From Micavibrio_A sp035759665 (GTDB taxonomy: Bacteria; Pseudomonadota; Alphaproteobacteria; Micavibrionales; Micavibrionaceae), in NCBI GenBank assembly GCA_035759665.1, contig DASTUM010000010.1, positions 1 to 26,210 on the forward strand: a stretch of DNA of 26,210 bases. Reading direction: 5' to 3'. Shown piece after piece: positions 6,945 through 15,508 of this stretch; position 1 is the stretch's first letter; every line of letters begins with the position of its first letter. The notes beneath the pieces are model-generated. The model was not told the DNA's origin, ran no database searches, and saw only the letters and a list, made by a program, of their open reading frames with translations. The position numbers and the translations under genes were made by a program.

Positions 6945-7451
6945 TCAGCTCTCTTCAGCCTTGGACCCAGGATTCTCCCTGGGAAAACCGAATTCGTCGA
7001 GCGGCACCGTGCCTGTGACTTCCATTCCCCAGCGTTCGGTAAGCTCCTCTTGATATTTCTGGATTTCCTTCAGGCGGACTTTCGTTTTTTGCACGAGAAT
7101 GGAAGACACGATCCCGGTCATAGCCCAGTCGATCAGATATCCCATCGCCGCCGCGAAATAGATTACGACGATGGTGCGCGGCTGGAGGATGTAGGTTATG
7201 GCCGTTTCAAGATTGTTCCCCTTTTTAAAAACCTCCATCATGAAAGGCGAGCATCCCGCGAAATTGATGGCGCCGATGGTTATGGCCCGCATCCGCCCAT
7301 CCGTGCGATCGACGATCAGCGCCACGATGGTCGGAATCATTCCGACGACCAGAATGACGGCGAGAGGGGCGAACAGGAAACAGCAGATGCCTCCAACGAT
7401 AAGGAATATCTGACCTTTCCACCCGACTGTGCTTTTCTTTCTCTTTGCCAT
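6945..7451 (-). CDS. Small multi-pass membrane protein paired with pseudokinase
   Basis: This encodes a 168-residue membrane protein of unknown function. After a basic N-terminus (MAKRKKS) there are two close hydrophobic segments (about residues 13-29 and 30-47), a possible third near 57-70 and another at about 94-118, followed by a charged, Lys/Glu-rich cytoplasmic-type tail to the end. No enzyme motif is visible. It begins eight bases after the stop of the kinase-like gene, with AGGGGAATCG directly before the ATG, so the two genes are clearly one operon. I infer that it interacts with the membrane-anchored kinase-like protein. It lies next to, but apparently is not part of, the pilus operon, since a CtrA-type promoter separates them. 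Confidence 0.75.
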   Translation of the reverse strand: MAKRKKSTVGWKGQIFLIVGGICCFLFAPLAVILVVGMIPTIVALIVDRTDGRMRAITIGAINFAGCSPFMMEVFKKGNNLETAITYILQPRTIVVIYFAAAMGYLIDWAMTGIVSSILVQKTKVRLKEIQKYQEELTERWGMEVTGTVPLDEFGFPRENPGSKAEES

Positions 7452-7459
7452 CGATTCCC

Positions 7460-9553
7460 CTAGAACGGCACCACGTTCTGGCCGAAACCCGAAAAGGCGG
7501 AGGCCATGATAACGATACCCGCCAGAATGCCGGCCACGATGGCCGCAACCTGATGTCCCGTTTCCAGCCCCAGCGTCGCTTCGTTTCGCAAGGCGCGCTC
7601 TATTTCGATCGTTTCCTGTTCCAGATCGTGATACTGGCGCATGGCGCGGCGGAATTCGATATTGTCGTTCTGATAGACTGCGGGATCGTCGAAAAGCAGG
7701 ACGATCTTGGCAAGATCTCCTGCCACAATCAGGCGCTCGGCGGCCTTTCTGGTTTTTTCGCGCAATTCACGGTCGTGAAAGCGCTCGTAGACTGGCCCGA
7801 GATTTTCAACCATCCATTTGGCGATGCCAGGAAACTTTTCCATCTGAGATCTTTTTTGAATGGTCGCAAGCGTTTTCGCCTCGGCCAGAACGCGACGATA
7901 GGTTTCCGGGGCGTTCATATCGTAAAGATGCGGGTCTATATTCTTGCGATCCTTGACCGACAGGAACGCCGCTATGTGCCGGTCAAAAAACAAAGCGGGA
8001 TGATTCGAGTTCGCGGAAATCTTTTCATATGCCCGCATAAGGTCTTCCGGTGAGCGAATATAGAATTTTGCAACCTTTTCCGACAGGCAATGCACTTCGG
8101 GATTCATAGCATAAATGCATTTTTCAAGGCCTCCGCCCAGCCCTTTGATGCGTAGAAACGCGCGGGCACTGTCGAAACGCCCGACGAGGTTGCTCACATC
8201 GGGGACGTTCTTGGCCTGGCAATCGATCCATTGGGTGATAAAATAATTCATGAAGAAATCATGATAGGACTGAAGATCGCGCTTCATGATGAACGCTTCA
8301 GTCAAAGCCGGCCCCACGCCTTCGGGCAAGACGCTGATATTTCTATAACTGATCGGCCCTTCGGGATGGAGAGCGATGCTCACCCTCGTGGCGAGCCGTT
8401 CCGGATAGTCCGAACCTTTCCCGCCTTCTTCCGCGAGCCTCACAGCATTTTCAAAGCGGGCGGTGGCGGGCTTGTCCTCAAGAGCGCGGGAAAGCCACTG
8501 TTCAAGTTCGCCATCTTCAATCAGCTGGCGCGCCTCGCCGGGATTCTTTTTAAAGTCGTTGACGAGAAGTTCGGGCCGCGAATATTTCTTTCCCTGGAAC
8601 GTCACGGGACGGTTCGCCTTAACGCGGCGGGAAGTTTGCTTGGAGCTGAGCCTGCGTCCGTCAAGCCATACCATGACTTCGTCGATCGTCCATCTCTGGT
8701 TTTCATCGTCATACAAAAGACCGCGCATCAACTCCAGGATTTGACCTGTCAGACGGTCTTTTCCCAGAAGGGCGGAATAACTTCCTTCCTCCATCTTGCG
8801 CTCGATGATTTCCTCATCGCTCAACCCTTCCATGGGATCGGAATGGCGGAGCATCATGGCCAGCGAAACGCCCAGCGCGTAAATATCGTCCTGCGACGTG
8901 CCCGGGCCGCGGCCTATAGGCGCGCATAAGGCGCGATCGATCGTCTCATAGAGGACAGGCTGGAGATAGGAAACCGGGCAAGACAAACATTCCCCCAGCA
9001 CCGCGCGTTCGATGTTTTTCGATCCGCCGTCAAAAATATTGGAAACACGGATGTTTCCATGGAAAATATCCTTATCGCGCAGGTCGGCCAGAACGCTCAC
9101 GAGCGGGCGGATGACGGCATTGAGAGCTACATCCGGCTTCATGCCAAGCGCGCCGCGAAGATCGTCCTTCATCAAGGGGTTTCCCAGCGAGTGCTTATAG
9201 ATAAAGCAGTATTTTTCTTTCCCCGCCGGCGTCCAGTCGACCACGCCCGAAGCCGCCAGATGGGTAAGCGAGGGATTTACAATCGCCGCGTAATTCGATG
9301 CCTTATGAATGCGCGGCGTCAGGTGATCTTCACAGATCAGCGCGAAAAGATTGGCCGGAGCCTTGTTCGTGCCGGAGGCCGTATAGGCTTTGACGAGGCC
9401 TCTGTCATATTGCGGCAGCCTGCTGCCGGCATTAATGGTGATGCTTTCATTGAAAACCACATCCCCCGCCAAAGCACTTGTTTGAGGCGGCGGAGCGACG
9501 GGCGGGCTTTCCGCCTTTTTTACCGGCTCATCCTGAACCGTGACGTCTGACAT
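7460..9553 (-). CDS. Tail-anchored predicted pseudokinase (Ser/Thr kinase fold)
   Basis: This encodes a 697-residue protein. Residues about 30-290 resemble a eukaryotic-type protein kinase. The catalytic-loop motif H-R-D-x-K-x-x-N appears as H165-G-N167-IRVS-N172, so the catalytic Asp is Asn and the Lys is missing. D223 of 'DDIYALGVSLAM' fits the conserved Asp of subdomain IX. I see no glycine-rich loop, no VAIK lysine, and LGE (186-188) where D-F-G should be. Residues about 300-660 are a helical, charged region without a recognised domain. A hydrophobic segment close to the C-terminus (about 668-690) would anchor it in the membrane with the kinase-like part in the cytoplasm. The N-terminus is Pro-rich. 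Catalysis is doubtful; a scaffold or sensor role is inferred. Confidence 0.75.
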   Translation of the reverse strand: MSDVTVQDEPVKKAESPPVAPPPQTSALAGDVVFNESITINAGSRLPQYDRGLVKAYTASGTNKAPANLFALICEDHLTPRIHKASNYAAIVNPSLTHLAASGVVDWTPAGKEKYCFIYKHSLGNPLMKDDLRGALGMKPDVALNAVIRPLVSVLADLRDKDIFHGNIRVSNIFDGGSKNIERAVLGECLSCPVSYLQPVLYETIDRALCAPIGRGPGTSQDDIYALGVSLAMMLRHSDPMEGLSDEEIIERKMEEGSYSALLGKDRLTGQILELMRGLLYDDENQRWTIDEVMVWLDGRRLSSKQTSRRVKANRPVTFQGKKYSRPELLVNDFKKNPGEARQLIEDGELEQWLSRALEDKPATARFENAVRLAEEGGKGSDYPERLATRVSIALHPEGPISYRNISVLPEGVGPALTEAFIMKRDLQSYHDFFMNYFITQWIDCQAKNVPDVSNLVGRFDSARAFLRIKGLGGGLEKCIYAMNPEVHCLSEKVAKFYIRSPEDLMRAYEKISANSNHPALFFDRHIAAFLSVKDRKNIDPHLYDMNAPETYRRVLAEAKTLATIQKRSQMEKFPGIAKWMVENLGPVYERFHDRELREKTRKAAERLIVAGDLAKIVLLFDDPAVYQNDNIEFRRAMRQYHDLEQETIEIERALRNEATLGLETGHQVAAIVAGILAGIVIMASAFSGFGQNVVPF

Positions 9554-9610
9554 GAATCTTTGAACCTGATCGTGGTTAAAGAATTAAGAATGCCCGAATA
9601 GGCTTAATCT

Positions 9611-9638
9611 ATTGTAAACGGATTACGGCAAAAGTCCA
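9611..9638 (-). promoter_or_regulatory. Predicted promoter of the pseudokinase operon
   Basis: On the minus strand TGGACT (9633-9638) matches the -35 consensus at four of six positions. After 16 bases comes TACAAT (9611-9616), five of six matches to the -10 consensus. It lies in the 100-base gap after purA and would give an untranslated leader of about 50 bases. Confidence 0.45.
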
Positions 9639-9653
9639 CGGACGGCTGGCACA

Positions 9654-10946
9654 TCAGCCAAAGAACGGGTCCTGTACCAGAATCGTGTCGTCCCGGTCGG
9701 GGCTGGTGGACAGCAGGGTTACCGGCGCTTCGATCAATTCCTCGATCAGTCTTATGTATTTAATGGCCGAGGCATTGAGATCCGCCCAGCTACGCGCGCC
9801 AAAGGTGGATTCCTTCCAGCCGGGGACGGTGCGGTAGATCGGCCTTACATTCGCCTGGTGAACCTGCGAAGCGGGGAAATAATCGATTTTTCCGCCGTCC
9901 AGTTCATAGCCGACGCAGATATTGAGTTCGTCAAACCCGTCGAGAACGTCGAGCTTCGTCAGCGCGATACCGTCGATGCCGCCCGTTTTCACGGCCTGGC
10001 GCACCGCCACGGCGTCGAACCAGCCGCAGCGGCGCTTGCGCCCTGTGACCGTGCCGAATTCATGGCCCTTCTCGCCGATCTTATCGCCGATGGCGTCGAA
10101 GAGCTCCGTCGGGAACGGGCCGGAGCCGACACGGGTCGTATAAGCCTTTGTAATCCCCAGTACATACCCGATATTGCGCGGGCCGATGCCGGAACCGACC
10201 GCCGCCTGCGCCGCAACGATGTTCGAGGACGTGACATACGGATATGTGCCGTGATCGACGTCGAGCATATGCCCCTGCGCCCCTTCGAACAGTACTTTTT
10301 CATTGTTGTATTTGGCCTGGTCAAGCCGCTTCCACACCACGCCTTTATATTGCAAAATCTGGTCGGCAATGCCCATCAGCGAATTATAGATATCTTCCGC
10401 GTTGACTTCTTCCCAGCCGAAGCCGCGCATCAGCGCGTTGTTGTACGATACCAGCGCTTCCAGTTTGTCCTTCACGACCTCCGGATGTTCGAGGTCGCAA
10501 ACGCGCAGGCCGCGGCGCGCGACCTTATCTTGATAGGCCGGGCCGATGCCGCGGCCCGTCGTGCCGATTTTCCTGTCGCCGCGCGCTTCTTCGATGGCGC
10601 GGTCGATATGGCCGTGAATGGGAAGAATCAGCGGCGCGTTTTCCGCGACCATCAGGTTTTCCGGCGTGACTTCCACGCCCTTGGCGCGGATGTTTTCGAT
10701 CTCTTTCAGAAACGCCCACGGATCGACGACGACGCCGTTGCCGAGAATGGAAAGCTTGCCTTTGCGCACGATGCCGCTTGGCAGCAGGGAGAGTTTGTAG
10801 GTGACGCCGTCGATGACAAGCGTATGGCCCGCATTGTGGCCGCCCTGAAACCGCACGACGACATCGGCGCGGCTGGACAGCCAGTCAACGATCTTGCCTT
10901 TGCCTTCATCGCCCCATTGGGAGCCGACCACCGCAACGTTTGCCAT
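9654..10946 (-). CDS. purA: Adenylosuccinate synthetase
   Basis: This encodes a 430-residue enzyme, the usual PurA length. It joins IMP and aspartate using GTP to make adenylosuccinate, the first committed step from IMP to AMP. The signature 'GSQWGDEGKGKIVDWL' lies at residues 8-23, with the catalytic Asp13 and the phosphate-binding loop, followed by 'FQGGHNAGHT' with the catalytic His near 41. The family motif 'GIGPAYQDK' and the C-terminal GTP-binding region 'DGIALTKLDVLDGF' are also present. The frame stays open upstream to 11087, but the ATG at 10946 gives the standard N-terminus (MANVAVVG) and has AAGGGG upstream. It follows a CarD-like gene and hisZ on the same strand. The hisZ-purA neighbourhood occurs in related bacteria. 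Confidence 0.97.
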   Translation of the reverse strand: MANVAVVGSQWGDEGKGKIVDWLSSRADVVVRFQGGHNAGHTLVIDGVTYKLSLLPSGIVRKGKLSILGNGVVVDPWAFLKEIENIRAKGVEVTPENLMVAENAPLILPIHGHIDRAIEEARGDRKIGTTGRGIGPAYQDKVARRGLRVCDLEHPEVVKDKLEALVSYNNALMRGFGWEEVNAEDIYNSLMGIADQILQYKGVVWKRLDQAKYNNEKVLFEGAQGHMLDVDHGTYPYVTSSNIVAAQAAVGSGIGPRNIGYVLGITKAYTTRVGSGPFPTELFDAIGDKIGEKGHEFGTVTGRKRRCGWFDAVAVRQAVKTGGIDGIALTKLDVLDGFDELNICVGYELDGGKIDYFPASQVHQANVRPIYRTVPGWKESTFGARSWADLNASAIKYIRLIEELIEAPVTLLSTSPDRDDTILVQDPFFG

Positions 10947-11008
10947 AAGGAACCCCTTCTTTTTCCTTTGAGGTTGTAAGGGAAGAACCCCTCGGGGGCA
11001 ACAGGATT

Positions 11009-11884
11009 CTAGGAGGGGTCGTAGCGGCGTCCCCTGCCGTCCTGATAGTTCTTGAGCTGCTTGATCGTCGGAATCCCCACGGCACATTTAAGCAAGGCCG
11101 CCGCATCATCCAGAGGAACGACCTTTACATGCGCATACTCTGCGGCGATCTGGCCGATGACGGAATTAGCGAACCTAATTTCAAGGCCGGTGTAGTCGAT
11201 GATCTTCTTTTTACCCGTGAAAGCATGGTTGAGCAAACGGAGCATATCGGATAAATTCGATGAAAGCCGGGTCTTTTCAAATAAAGCTTTTTGATGGTTG
11301 GGCTGACGCGGAAATCCGGGGATAGCCCCCTTACCTTTGCCGAGTTTGCGGACGAAGTCGTCCAGAACCTTTGCCGGCGCAAGTTCACGTATACGCTTTT
11401 CTTCGATCTTGTTTCCTACAACACGTATCACAGTCGATCCCGTCACACTTAATTCGCTGAAGGAAAAAACGGTTATTTTCTGTCCGGCGATGACCATGGA
11501 CTCGAGGCCTCCGCACTTAACAGGACCTAATCCCGGATAAACATAAACGCTGCCCTTCTGCGGCTGGGCTACATATACGGGGTCGAAAACGAACTTGCTT
11601 TCCCCGCTGGCCCCAGCCAGCAATTTATCCAGCTTGGCCTGCGTCTTGTCAGAAGCAACAGAGAAGCTGAGATCGACGCTTGTTTGCTTTTTCGGCTTGG
11701 CGGCTTTTTTCCTCTCGGATGGCAGCAACTTCAATGTTTCGCGCTGCGGTTCCACATCGTCAGCGCTGACAGGCGCGTTGAATCTGGACTTCAGTTCTTT
11801 TGCCCGAATCCGATCCGGCTTGTCATGCCGCTCGGCACTATAAACGTTGTGTTCTTTGTCGAAGACGTTGTGTTTGTGCGCCAT
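11009..11884 (-). CDS. Divergent CarD/CdnL-like RNA polymerase-binding protein
   Basis: This encodes a 291-residue protein. Residues about 108-165 resemble the RNA-polymerase-interaction domain of CarD/CdnL: 'GSVYVYPGLGPVKCGGLE' and 'IAGQKITVFSF' line up with the family pattern V-x-Y-P-x-H-G-V and I-x-G-x-x-L. Residues about 168-265 resemble the helical CarD C-terminal domain. CarD proteins stabilise open promoter complexes, mainly at rRNA and housekeeping promoters. Unlike the usual ~170-residue form, this one has a basic 100-residue N-terminal extension and lacks the conserved Trp of the C-terminal domain (Phe191 is near that place). The ATG at 11884 is preferred over an upstream TTG because AAGGAG lies ten bases before it. 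The CarD assignment is my own motif comparison and is moderately sure. Confidence 0.6.
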   Translation of the reverse strand: MAHKHNVFDKEHNVYSAERHDKPDRIRAKELKSRFNAPVSADDVEPQRETLKLLPSERKKAAKPKKQTSVDLSFSVASDKTQAKLDKLLAGASGESKFVFDPVYVAQPQKGSVYVYPGLGPVKCGGLESMVIAGQKITVFSFSELSVTGSTVIRVVGNKIEEKRIRELAPAKVLDDFVRKLGKGKGAIPGFPRQPNHQKALFEKTRLSSNLSDMLRLLNHAFTGKKKIIDYTGLEIRFANSVIGQIAAEYAHVKVVPLDDAAALLKCAVGIPTIKQLKNYQDGRGRRYDPS

Positions 11885-11940
11885 ACGCAGCTTACTCCTT
11901 GTTGGGAACAAGCCAGTGATAGCGAACGGGAAAGCTTATG

Positions 11941-13008
11941 TCAATAATCGTGCCGGCGACTGATCTGAATCCCTTGATCTTGCAAAGCTTTTACATCCTC
12001 CCACGAGGCGTCGGCGGAAACGCTCTGGCGTCTGGGCTCCTCGAGAGGCGGCGCCACGCGCAGAATCGTGTCCATATATAAAGTGAATCCCGTCGCCGTT
12101 TCGGCGGCCTTGCCCCGCGCCGCGACATCGTAACGTCCGCCGCGCCCGATTTCCCCGCGAGCACCTATGGCGAACAACGTAAAACTCACACCCGTCTGGT
12201 ATTCGAAGCCGCGGCGCTCCAGCGGGTCGATGGTGATCTGTACGTCGTTCAATCCGTATATGTTCAGCGCGGATTGCAATTCCCCCGCCACCGCCAGAAT
12301 ACGATTCATATCCGCCCTGGCGTTTTTCGGCAGCGCGATTTTGTCGAAGCCTTCCTTGCGCAGCATTAATTCGACGATCAGTTTCGCGGCCTCGCCGCCC
12401 TGCGCGGCAATCGCGTCGCGGTCGCGCTTTTCGATCAGGCCGTTGAGCGTTTCGCGCATCTCCTCATCCGTTCGGGTTTCATCGTAGATATGCGCGACCA
12501 GCGTCGGCACGGTAAGATCCACGGACAACTTTCCGATCCCGATGGACGACAGGGCCTTCAATGCGACCAGTGGCGTTTCGACATCCGCCATCAGGGAATC
12601 GGCGCCGATCATCTCGCACCCGACCTGGCAGAATTGCCGCTCGGGACGAAGCTGCGTCCCGTTCACGCGTAGAACGTCGGCGGCATAGGAAAGGCGCAGC
12701 GGACGCTGTTCGTCGGCAAGGCGCGATGTTGCGATCCTTGCGATCTGGGCGGTTACGTCGGCGCGCACGCCCATCATGCGCTGCGATACGGGGTCCATCA
12801 TGCGAAAAGTCTGGCGCACCAGCGTCTGCCCGGGCCCTTCGCCGAGCAGGCTTTCTTCAAATTCCACCAGCGGCGGCTTAACGCGGGCGTAACCGAAGGC
12901 CGAGAATTCCTTCATGAAAGACGCGATAACCCGTGCCTCGCTTTCAGCGCCGGGCGACAGGAGATCAATTAAACCGTTTGGAAGCAGGGATGAATGCGTT
13001 TTGCTCAT
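11941..13008 (-). CDS. hisZ: ATP phosphoribosyltransferase regulatory subunit
   Basis: This encodes a 355-residue paralogue of histidyl-tRNA synthetase that lost aminoacylation and serves as the regulatory subunit of the short-form HisG, the first enzyme of histidine synthesis. It mediates feedback by histidine. The class II synthetase-like core is visible: 'GYARVKPPLVEFEESLL' (motif 1 region), 'MGVRADVTAQIARIA' and 'PERQFCQVGCEMIGADS'. A HisRS anticodon-binding domain is absent, which separates it from true HisS. The start ATG at 13008 overlaps the stop of the upstream unknown gene as ATGA, with AGGA nearby; an open frame extends further but lacks family similarity. Its presence implies that a short HisG is encoded elsewhere. 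Confidence 0.93.
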   Translation of the reverse strand: MSKTHSSLLPNGLIDLLSPGAESEARVIASFMKEFSAFGYARVKPPLVEFEESLLGEGPGQTLVRQTFRMMDPVSQRMMGVRADVTAQIARIATSRLADEQRPLRLSYAADVLRVNGTQLRPERQFCQVGCEMIGADSLMADVETPLVALKALSSIGIGKLSVDLTVPTLVAHIYDETRTDEEMRETLNGLIEKRDRDAIAAQGGEAAKLIVELMLRKEGFDKIALPKNARADMNRILAVAGELQSALNIYGLNDVQITIDPLERRGFEYQTGVSFTLFAIGARGEIGRGGRYDVAARGKAAETATGFTLYMDTILRVAPPLEEPRRQSVSADASWEDVKALQDQGIQISRRHDY

Positions 13009-13595
13009 AGCGCATTTCCTATAGCTGTTTTGGAAGGGGCTGTCCAACCTGTCTGTGCCAGGCGCAAGTCGGGAATATAGTCGATGGCCCCGGTCTTTTC
13101 CAGCGCCGCCCGCAACATGATCTGGCAATTGGCGAGGCCGCTGCCCCGCATGGCATAGCGGAAGAAGGGCAAACGGTATGCGTTCATGTGAGGAAACGCT
13201 TCTTTAAGAATCGTCCAGCGTTCCATGACGCGCTGCCTCTCGCCGGAACAAACCTTCTGTTTTTCTATGTTCGGCCGCGGAATGAATTTATCGTCGAGGG
13301 AACAAAGAACAGCCAGCGGATAGACGGGCCTTGTCACTTTTGACACGGCATAGGCCGTGCGGTTGTTGCAGACCGCCCCTGTAAAATGGTCGAACAATTT
13401 GCCCGGCTTGTCAGACAGGCCGCGCCTCGGCCAGTTCCCCCACGTCCCGTGAATTTCCCCGCGTGTCGTGTCGAAGCAGTCTTTCAAAATAAGGAATGGA
13501 TGGGAAAAAGGCCTGCCGTATTTTTCGGTATCCTTTTTCGCGTTCGCGACAACCGGCCTTTCCGCCAGCCATATCGACCATTTTTTCTCGGGCAT
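13005..13595 (-). CDS. Unknown protein coupled to hisZ
   Basis: This encodes a 196-residue protein that I do not recognise. It has no signal peptide or clear membrane segment. It is rich in aromatic and basic residues, with Trp-containing segments such as 'EIHGTWGNWPRRG' (about residues 47-59) and a 'GLANCQIMLRAALEKTG' stretch near the C-terminus (about 153-169). Five cysteines are spread along the chain. The stop codon overlaps the start of hisZ (ATGA), so it is translated with hisZ, although that alone does not prove a role in histidine synthesis. The Shine-Dalgarno before the ATG is weak. The coding pattern and the overlap make it a real gene with fair certainty; the function is unknown. 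Confidence 0.7.
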   Translation of the reverse strand: MPEKKWSIWLAERPVVANAKKDTEKYGRPFSHPFLILKDCFDTTRGEIHGTWGNWPRRGLSDKPGKLFDHFTGAVCNNRTAYAVSKVTRPVYPLAVLCSLDDKFIPRPNIEKQKVCSGERQRVMERWTILKEAFPHMNAYRLPFFRYAMRGSGLANCQIMLRAALEKTGAIDYIPDLRLAQTGWTAPSKTAIGNAL

Positions 13596-13644
13596 GACCG
13601 CAAACTAGACAATCACCGGGTTTAAGTCAAAGAATTATGTAATA

Positions 13645-14082
13645 TTAATAGTCGGCGGTTTTTTCTTTAAATCTGCCATAAAAACTTGTTTCCGGCAATT
13701 CGCCCAGCTTTGCCATGCGGCGCATTTCGCGAGCTGCGAGCAACGTTTTGATCGCCTCTTTCTGGTTGTACTGCGTGGCGATGTTGAGCGCCGTGCGCCC
13801 TGACGCATCGCGCGTATCGAGATCGACGCCATCCATGACGAGGTTGCGGATAATATAACAATCGCCTGTCATCGCGGCTTCGCGGAGCATCCGCTCTTTG
13901 GCGATTTTCGCGGGCCTGAAAACGGACGCGGGTTTCGCGGCGGTGGTCTGTGGTACTTGGTCGGGAATGTTTTTCAATGTCTCTTCGCAGTTTGCCTCCT
14001 GCTGCGCTTCTTTCGCCGCGCTTTTGGGAGCGGCGCGGCGGTAAAAGCGGACACCGAAGCTCATGCCGCTGACCTTTTTCAT
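13645..14082 (-). CDS. Small ankyrin-repeat protein
   Basis: This encodes a 145-residue protein with about two ankyrin repeats. The first covers roughly residues 64-96 ('MLREAAMTGDCYIIRNLVMDG') and the second 97-125, with the consensus 'D-x-x-G-R-T-A-L-N-I-A'. Ankyrin repeats bind proteins. The first 60 residues are basic and low in complexity, and I see no secretion signal or membrane segment. The ATG at 14082 overlaps the glmM stop (ATGA) and reads MKKVSG, so it is translationally coupled to glmM; a longer frame to 14109 is less likely. A partner is not evident from the sequence. Confidence 0.75.
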   Translation of the reverse strand: MKKVSGMSFGVRFYRRAAPKSAAKEAQQEANCEETLKNIPDQVPQTTAAKPASVFRPAKIAKERMLREAAMTGDCYIIRNLVMDGVDLDTRDASGRTALNIATQYNQKEAIKTLLAAREMRRMAKLGELPETSFYGRFKEKTADY

Positions 14083-15443
14083 CCGGCGGCCTTTTCGATC
14101 ACGGCGCAAAGATCCCCGACGATCTTGGTGATCTTGTTTTCGTCCTCTCCTTCCGCCATTACGCGGATGAGGGGCTCGGTTCCCGACTTGCGGATGAGAA
14201 GCCTTCCCGAAGCCGACAAGGTCTTTTCCGCATCGCCGATGGCGGCCTTCACGGCATCGTCGTCAAGCGGGCGTTTTTCCCGGGCGTATCTTACATTCTT
14301 CAATATCTGCGGCATTGGCGCGAAGAGATTGCACACCTCGCTCGTCTTCCTGCCGGATCGCTGGACGACAGACAAAACCTGCATGGCGGCAAGAAGCCCG
14401 TCGCCCGTCGTGCCGAAATCGGAGAGGACGATATGGCCCGATTGCTCGCCGCCAAGGTTGAACCCGCCCTCGCGCATTTTTTCGACGACATACCGGTCGC
14501 CCACCGGTGCGCGCTCCAGCCTTACGCCCTTGCCCATCAGGAATTTTTCAAAGCCGAGATTGGACATCACCGTCGCCACGATCGTATCGTGTGCCAGCGC
14601 GCCGCGCTCTTTCATCGTCAAGGCAAGGAGCGCCATGATCTGGTCGCCATCGATCTTGCTGCCTTTTTCATCGACAATAATCAGGCGGTCGGCGTCACCG
14701 TCCAACGCGATACCGATATCGGCCTTTTCCTCGACCACCTTCTTTTGCAGGGCCGCCGTATCGGTCGCGCCGCATTTATCGTTGATGTTTCGGCCATTAG
14801 GCCTGTCGCCGATGGCGATGACCTCGGCCTCCAGTTCCCACAAAATCTGCGGAGCGATTTTATAAGCGGCGCCATTCGCGCAATCGACAACGATTTTCAG
14901 GCCGGAAAGGCTCGCGCCCTTTTGCATTCCGCCTTTAAGAAATTCGATATAGCGCCCCGGCGCGTCGTCCATGCGCCAGGCACGGCCGATCTGGTCGGCG
15001 TCGGGAAGAAGTTCCGTCTGGTCCATTTCCAGAGCGGATTCAATTTCGGTTTCGAGCGCATCCGAGAGCTTGTAACCGTCGGCCCCGAACAATTTAATGC
15101 CATTGTCCTGATAAGGATTATGCGAAGCCGAGATCATCACGCCCATATCGGCGCGAAGGCTCCGCGTCAGCATGGCGATGGCGGGGGTCGGCACAGGGCC
15201 GGTAAAGACGACCTCCATCCCCATCGACACGAAACCGGAGCCGAGCGCCTGCTCAAGCATATAACCCGAAAGGCGCGTGTCCTTGCCGATCACGACGCGG
15301 TTCATCACCGCGCCCTGCTGCTTGGCCTTGAGGACATAGGCGGCGGCCTGCGCCACGCGCAAAGCCATGGCCGCCGTCATGGGCGGGGTGTTGGCGGTTC
15401 CGCGGATACCGTCGGTTCCGAAATAGCGGCGGGTCGTACTCAT
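14079..15443 (-). CDS. glmM: Phosphoglucosamine mutase
   Basis: This encodes a 454-residue enzyme that converts glucosamine-6-phosphate to glucosamine-1-phosphate, feeding UDP-GlcNAc synthesis for peptidoglycan and lipopolysaccharide. The N-terminus 'RYFGTDGIRGTAN' is the GlmM hallmark. The phosphorylated serine is S107 in 'MISASHNPYQDNGIKLFG'. The metal-binding loop 'DGDADR' lies near residue 244, the sugar-binding 'GGEQSGH' near 330 and the phosphate-binding 'RKSGTEPLIRVM' near 415. Length matches the family. It lies downstream of ftsH on the same strand, as in many proteobacteria, but is separated from it here by an exported protein gene and an 844-base gap. There is no clear ribosome-binding site before the ATG. 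Confidence 0.97.
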   Translation of the reverse strand: MSTTRRYFGTDGIRGTANTPPMTAAMALRVAQAAAYVLKAKQQGAVMNRVVIGKDTRLSGYMLEQALGSGFVSMGMEVVFTGPVPTPAIAMLTRSLRADMGVMISASHNPYQDNGIKLFGADGYKLSDALETEIESALEMDQTELLPDADQIGRAWRMDDAPGRYIEFLKGGMQKGASLSGLKIVVDCANGAAYKIAPQILWELEAEVIAIGDRPNGRNINDKCGATDTAALQKKVVEEKADIGIALDGDADRLIIVDEKGSKIDGDQIMALLALTMKERGALAHDTIVATVMSNLGFEKFLMGKGVRLERAPVGDRYVVEKMREGGFNLGGEQSGHIVLSDFGTTGDGLLAAMQVLSVVQRSGRKTSEVCNLFAPMPQILKNVRYAREKRPLDDDAVKAAIGDAEKTLSASGRLLIRKSGTEPLIRVMAEGEDENKITKIVGDLCAVIEKAAG

Positions 15444-15508
15444 GTTCTTGGAACTTAAACTAAAATTAGACCTTTTGCCATAGGATTGGAGGATATTTTC
15501 AAGGCAAG

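Noticed and set aside
9577..9610. Cluster of TTAA quartets upstream of the pseudokinase gene
   Set aside because: The spacings (4 and 16 bases) do not fit the CtrA arrangement.
15455..15469. Near-CtrA box TTAA-N7-TTAG before glmM
   Set aside because: One mismatch, and it sits only about 12 bases from the glmM start codon, leaving no room for a promoter -10 and a leader.
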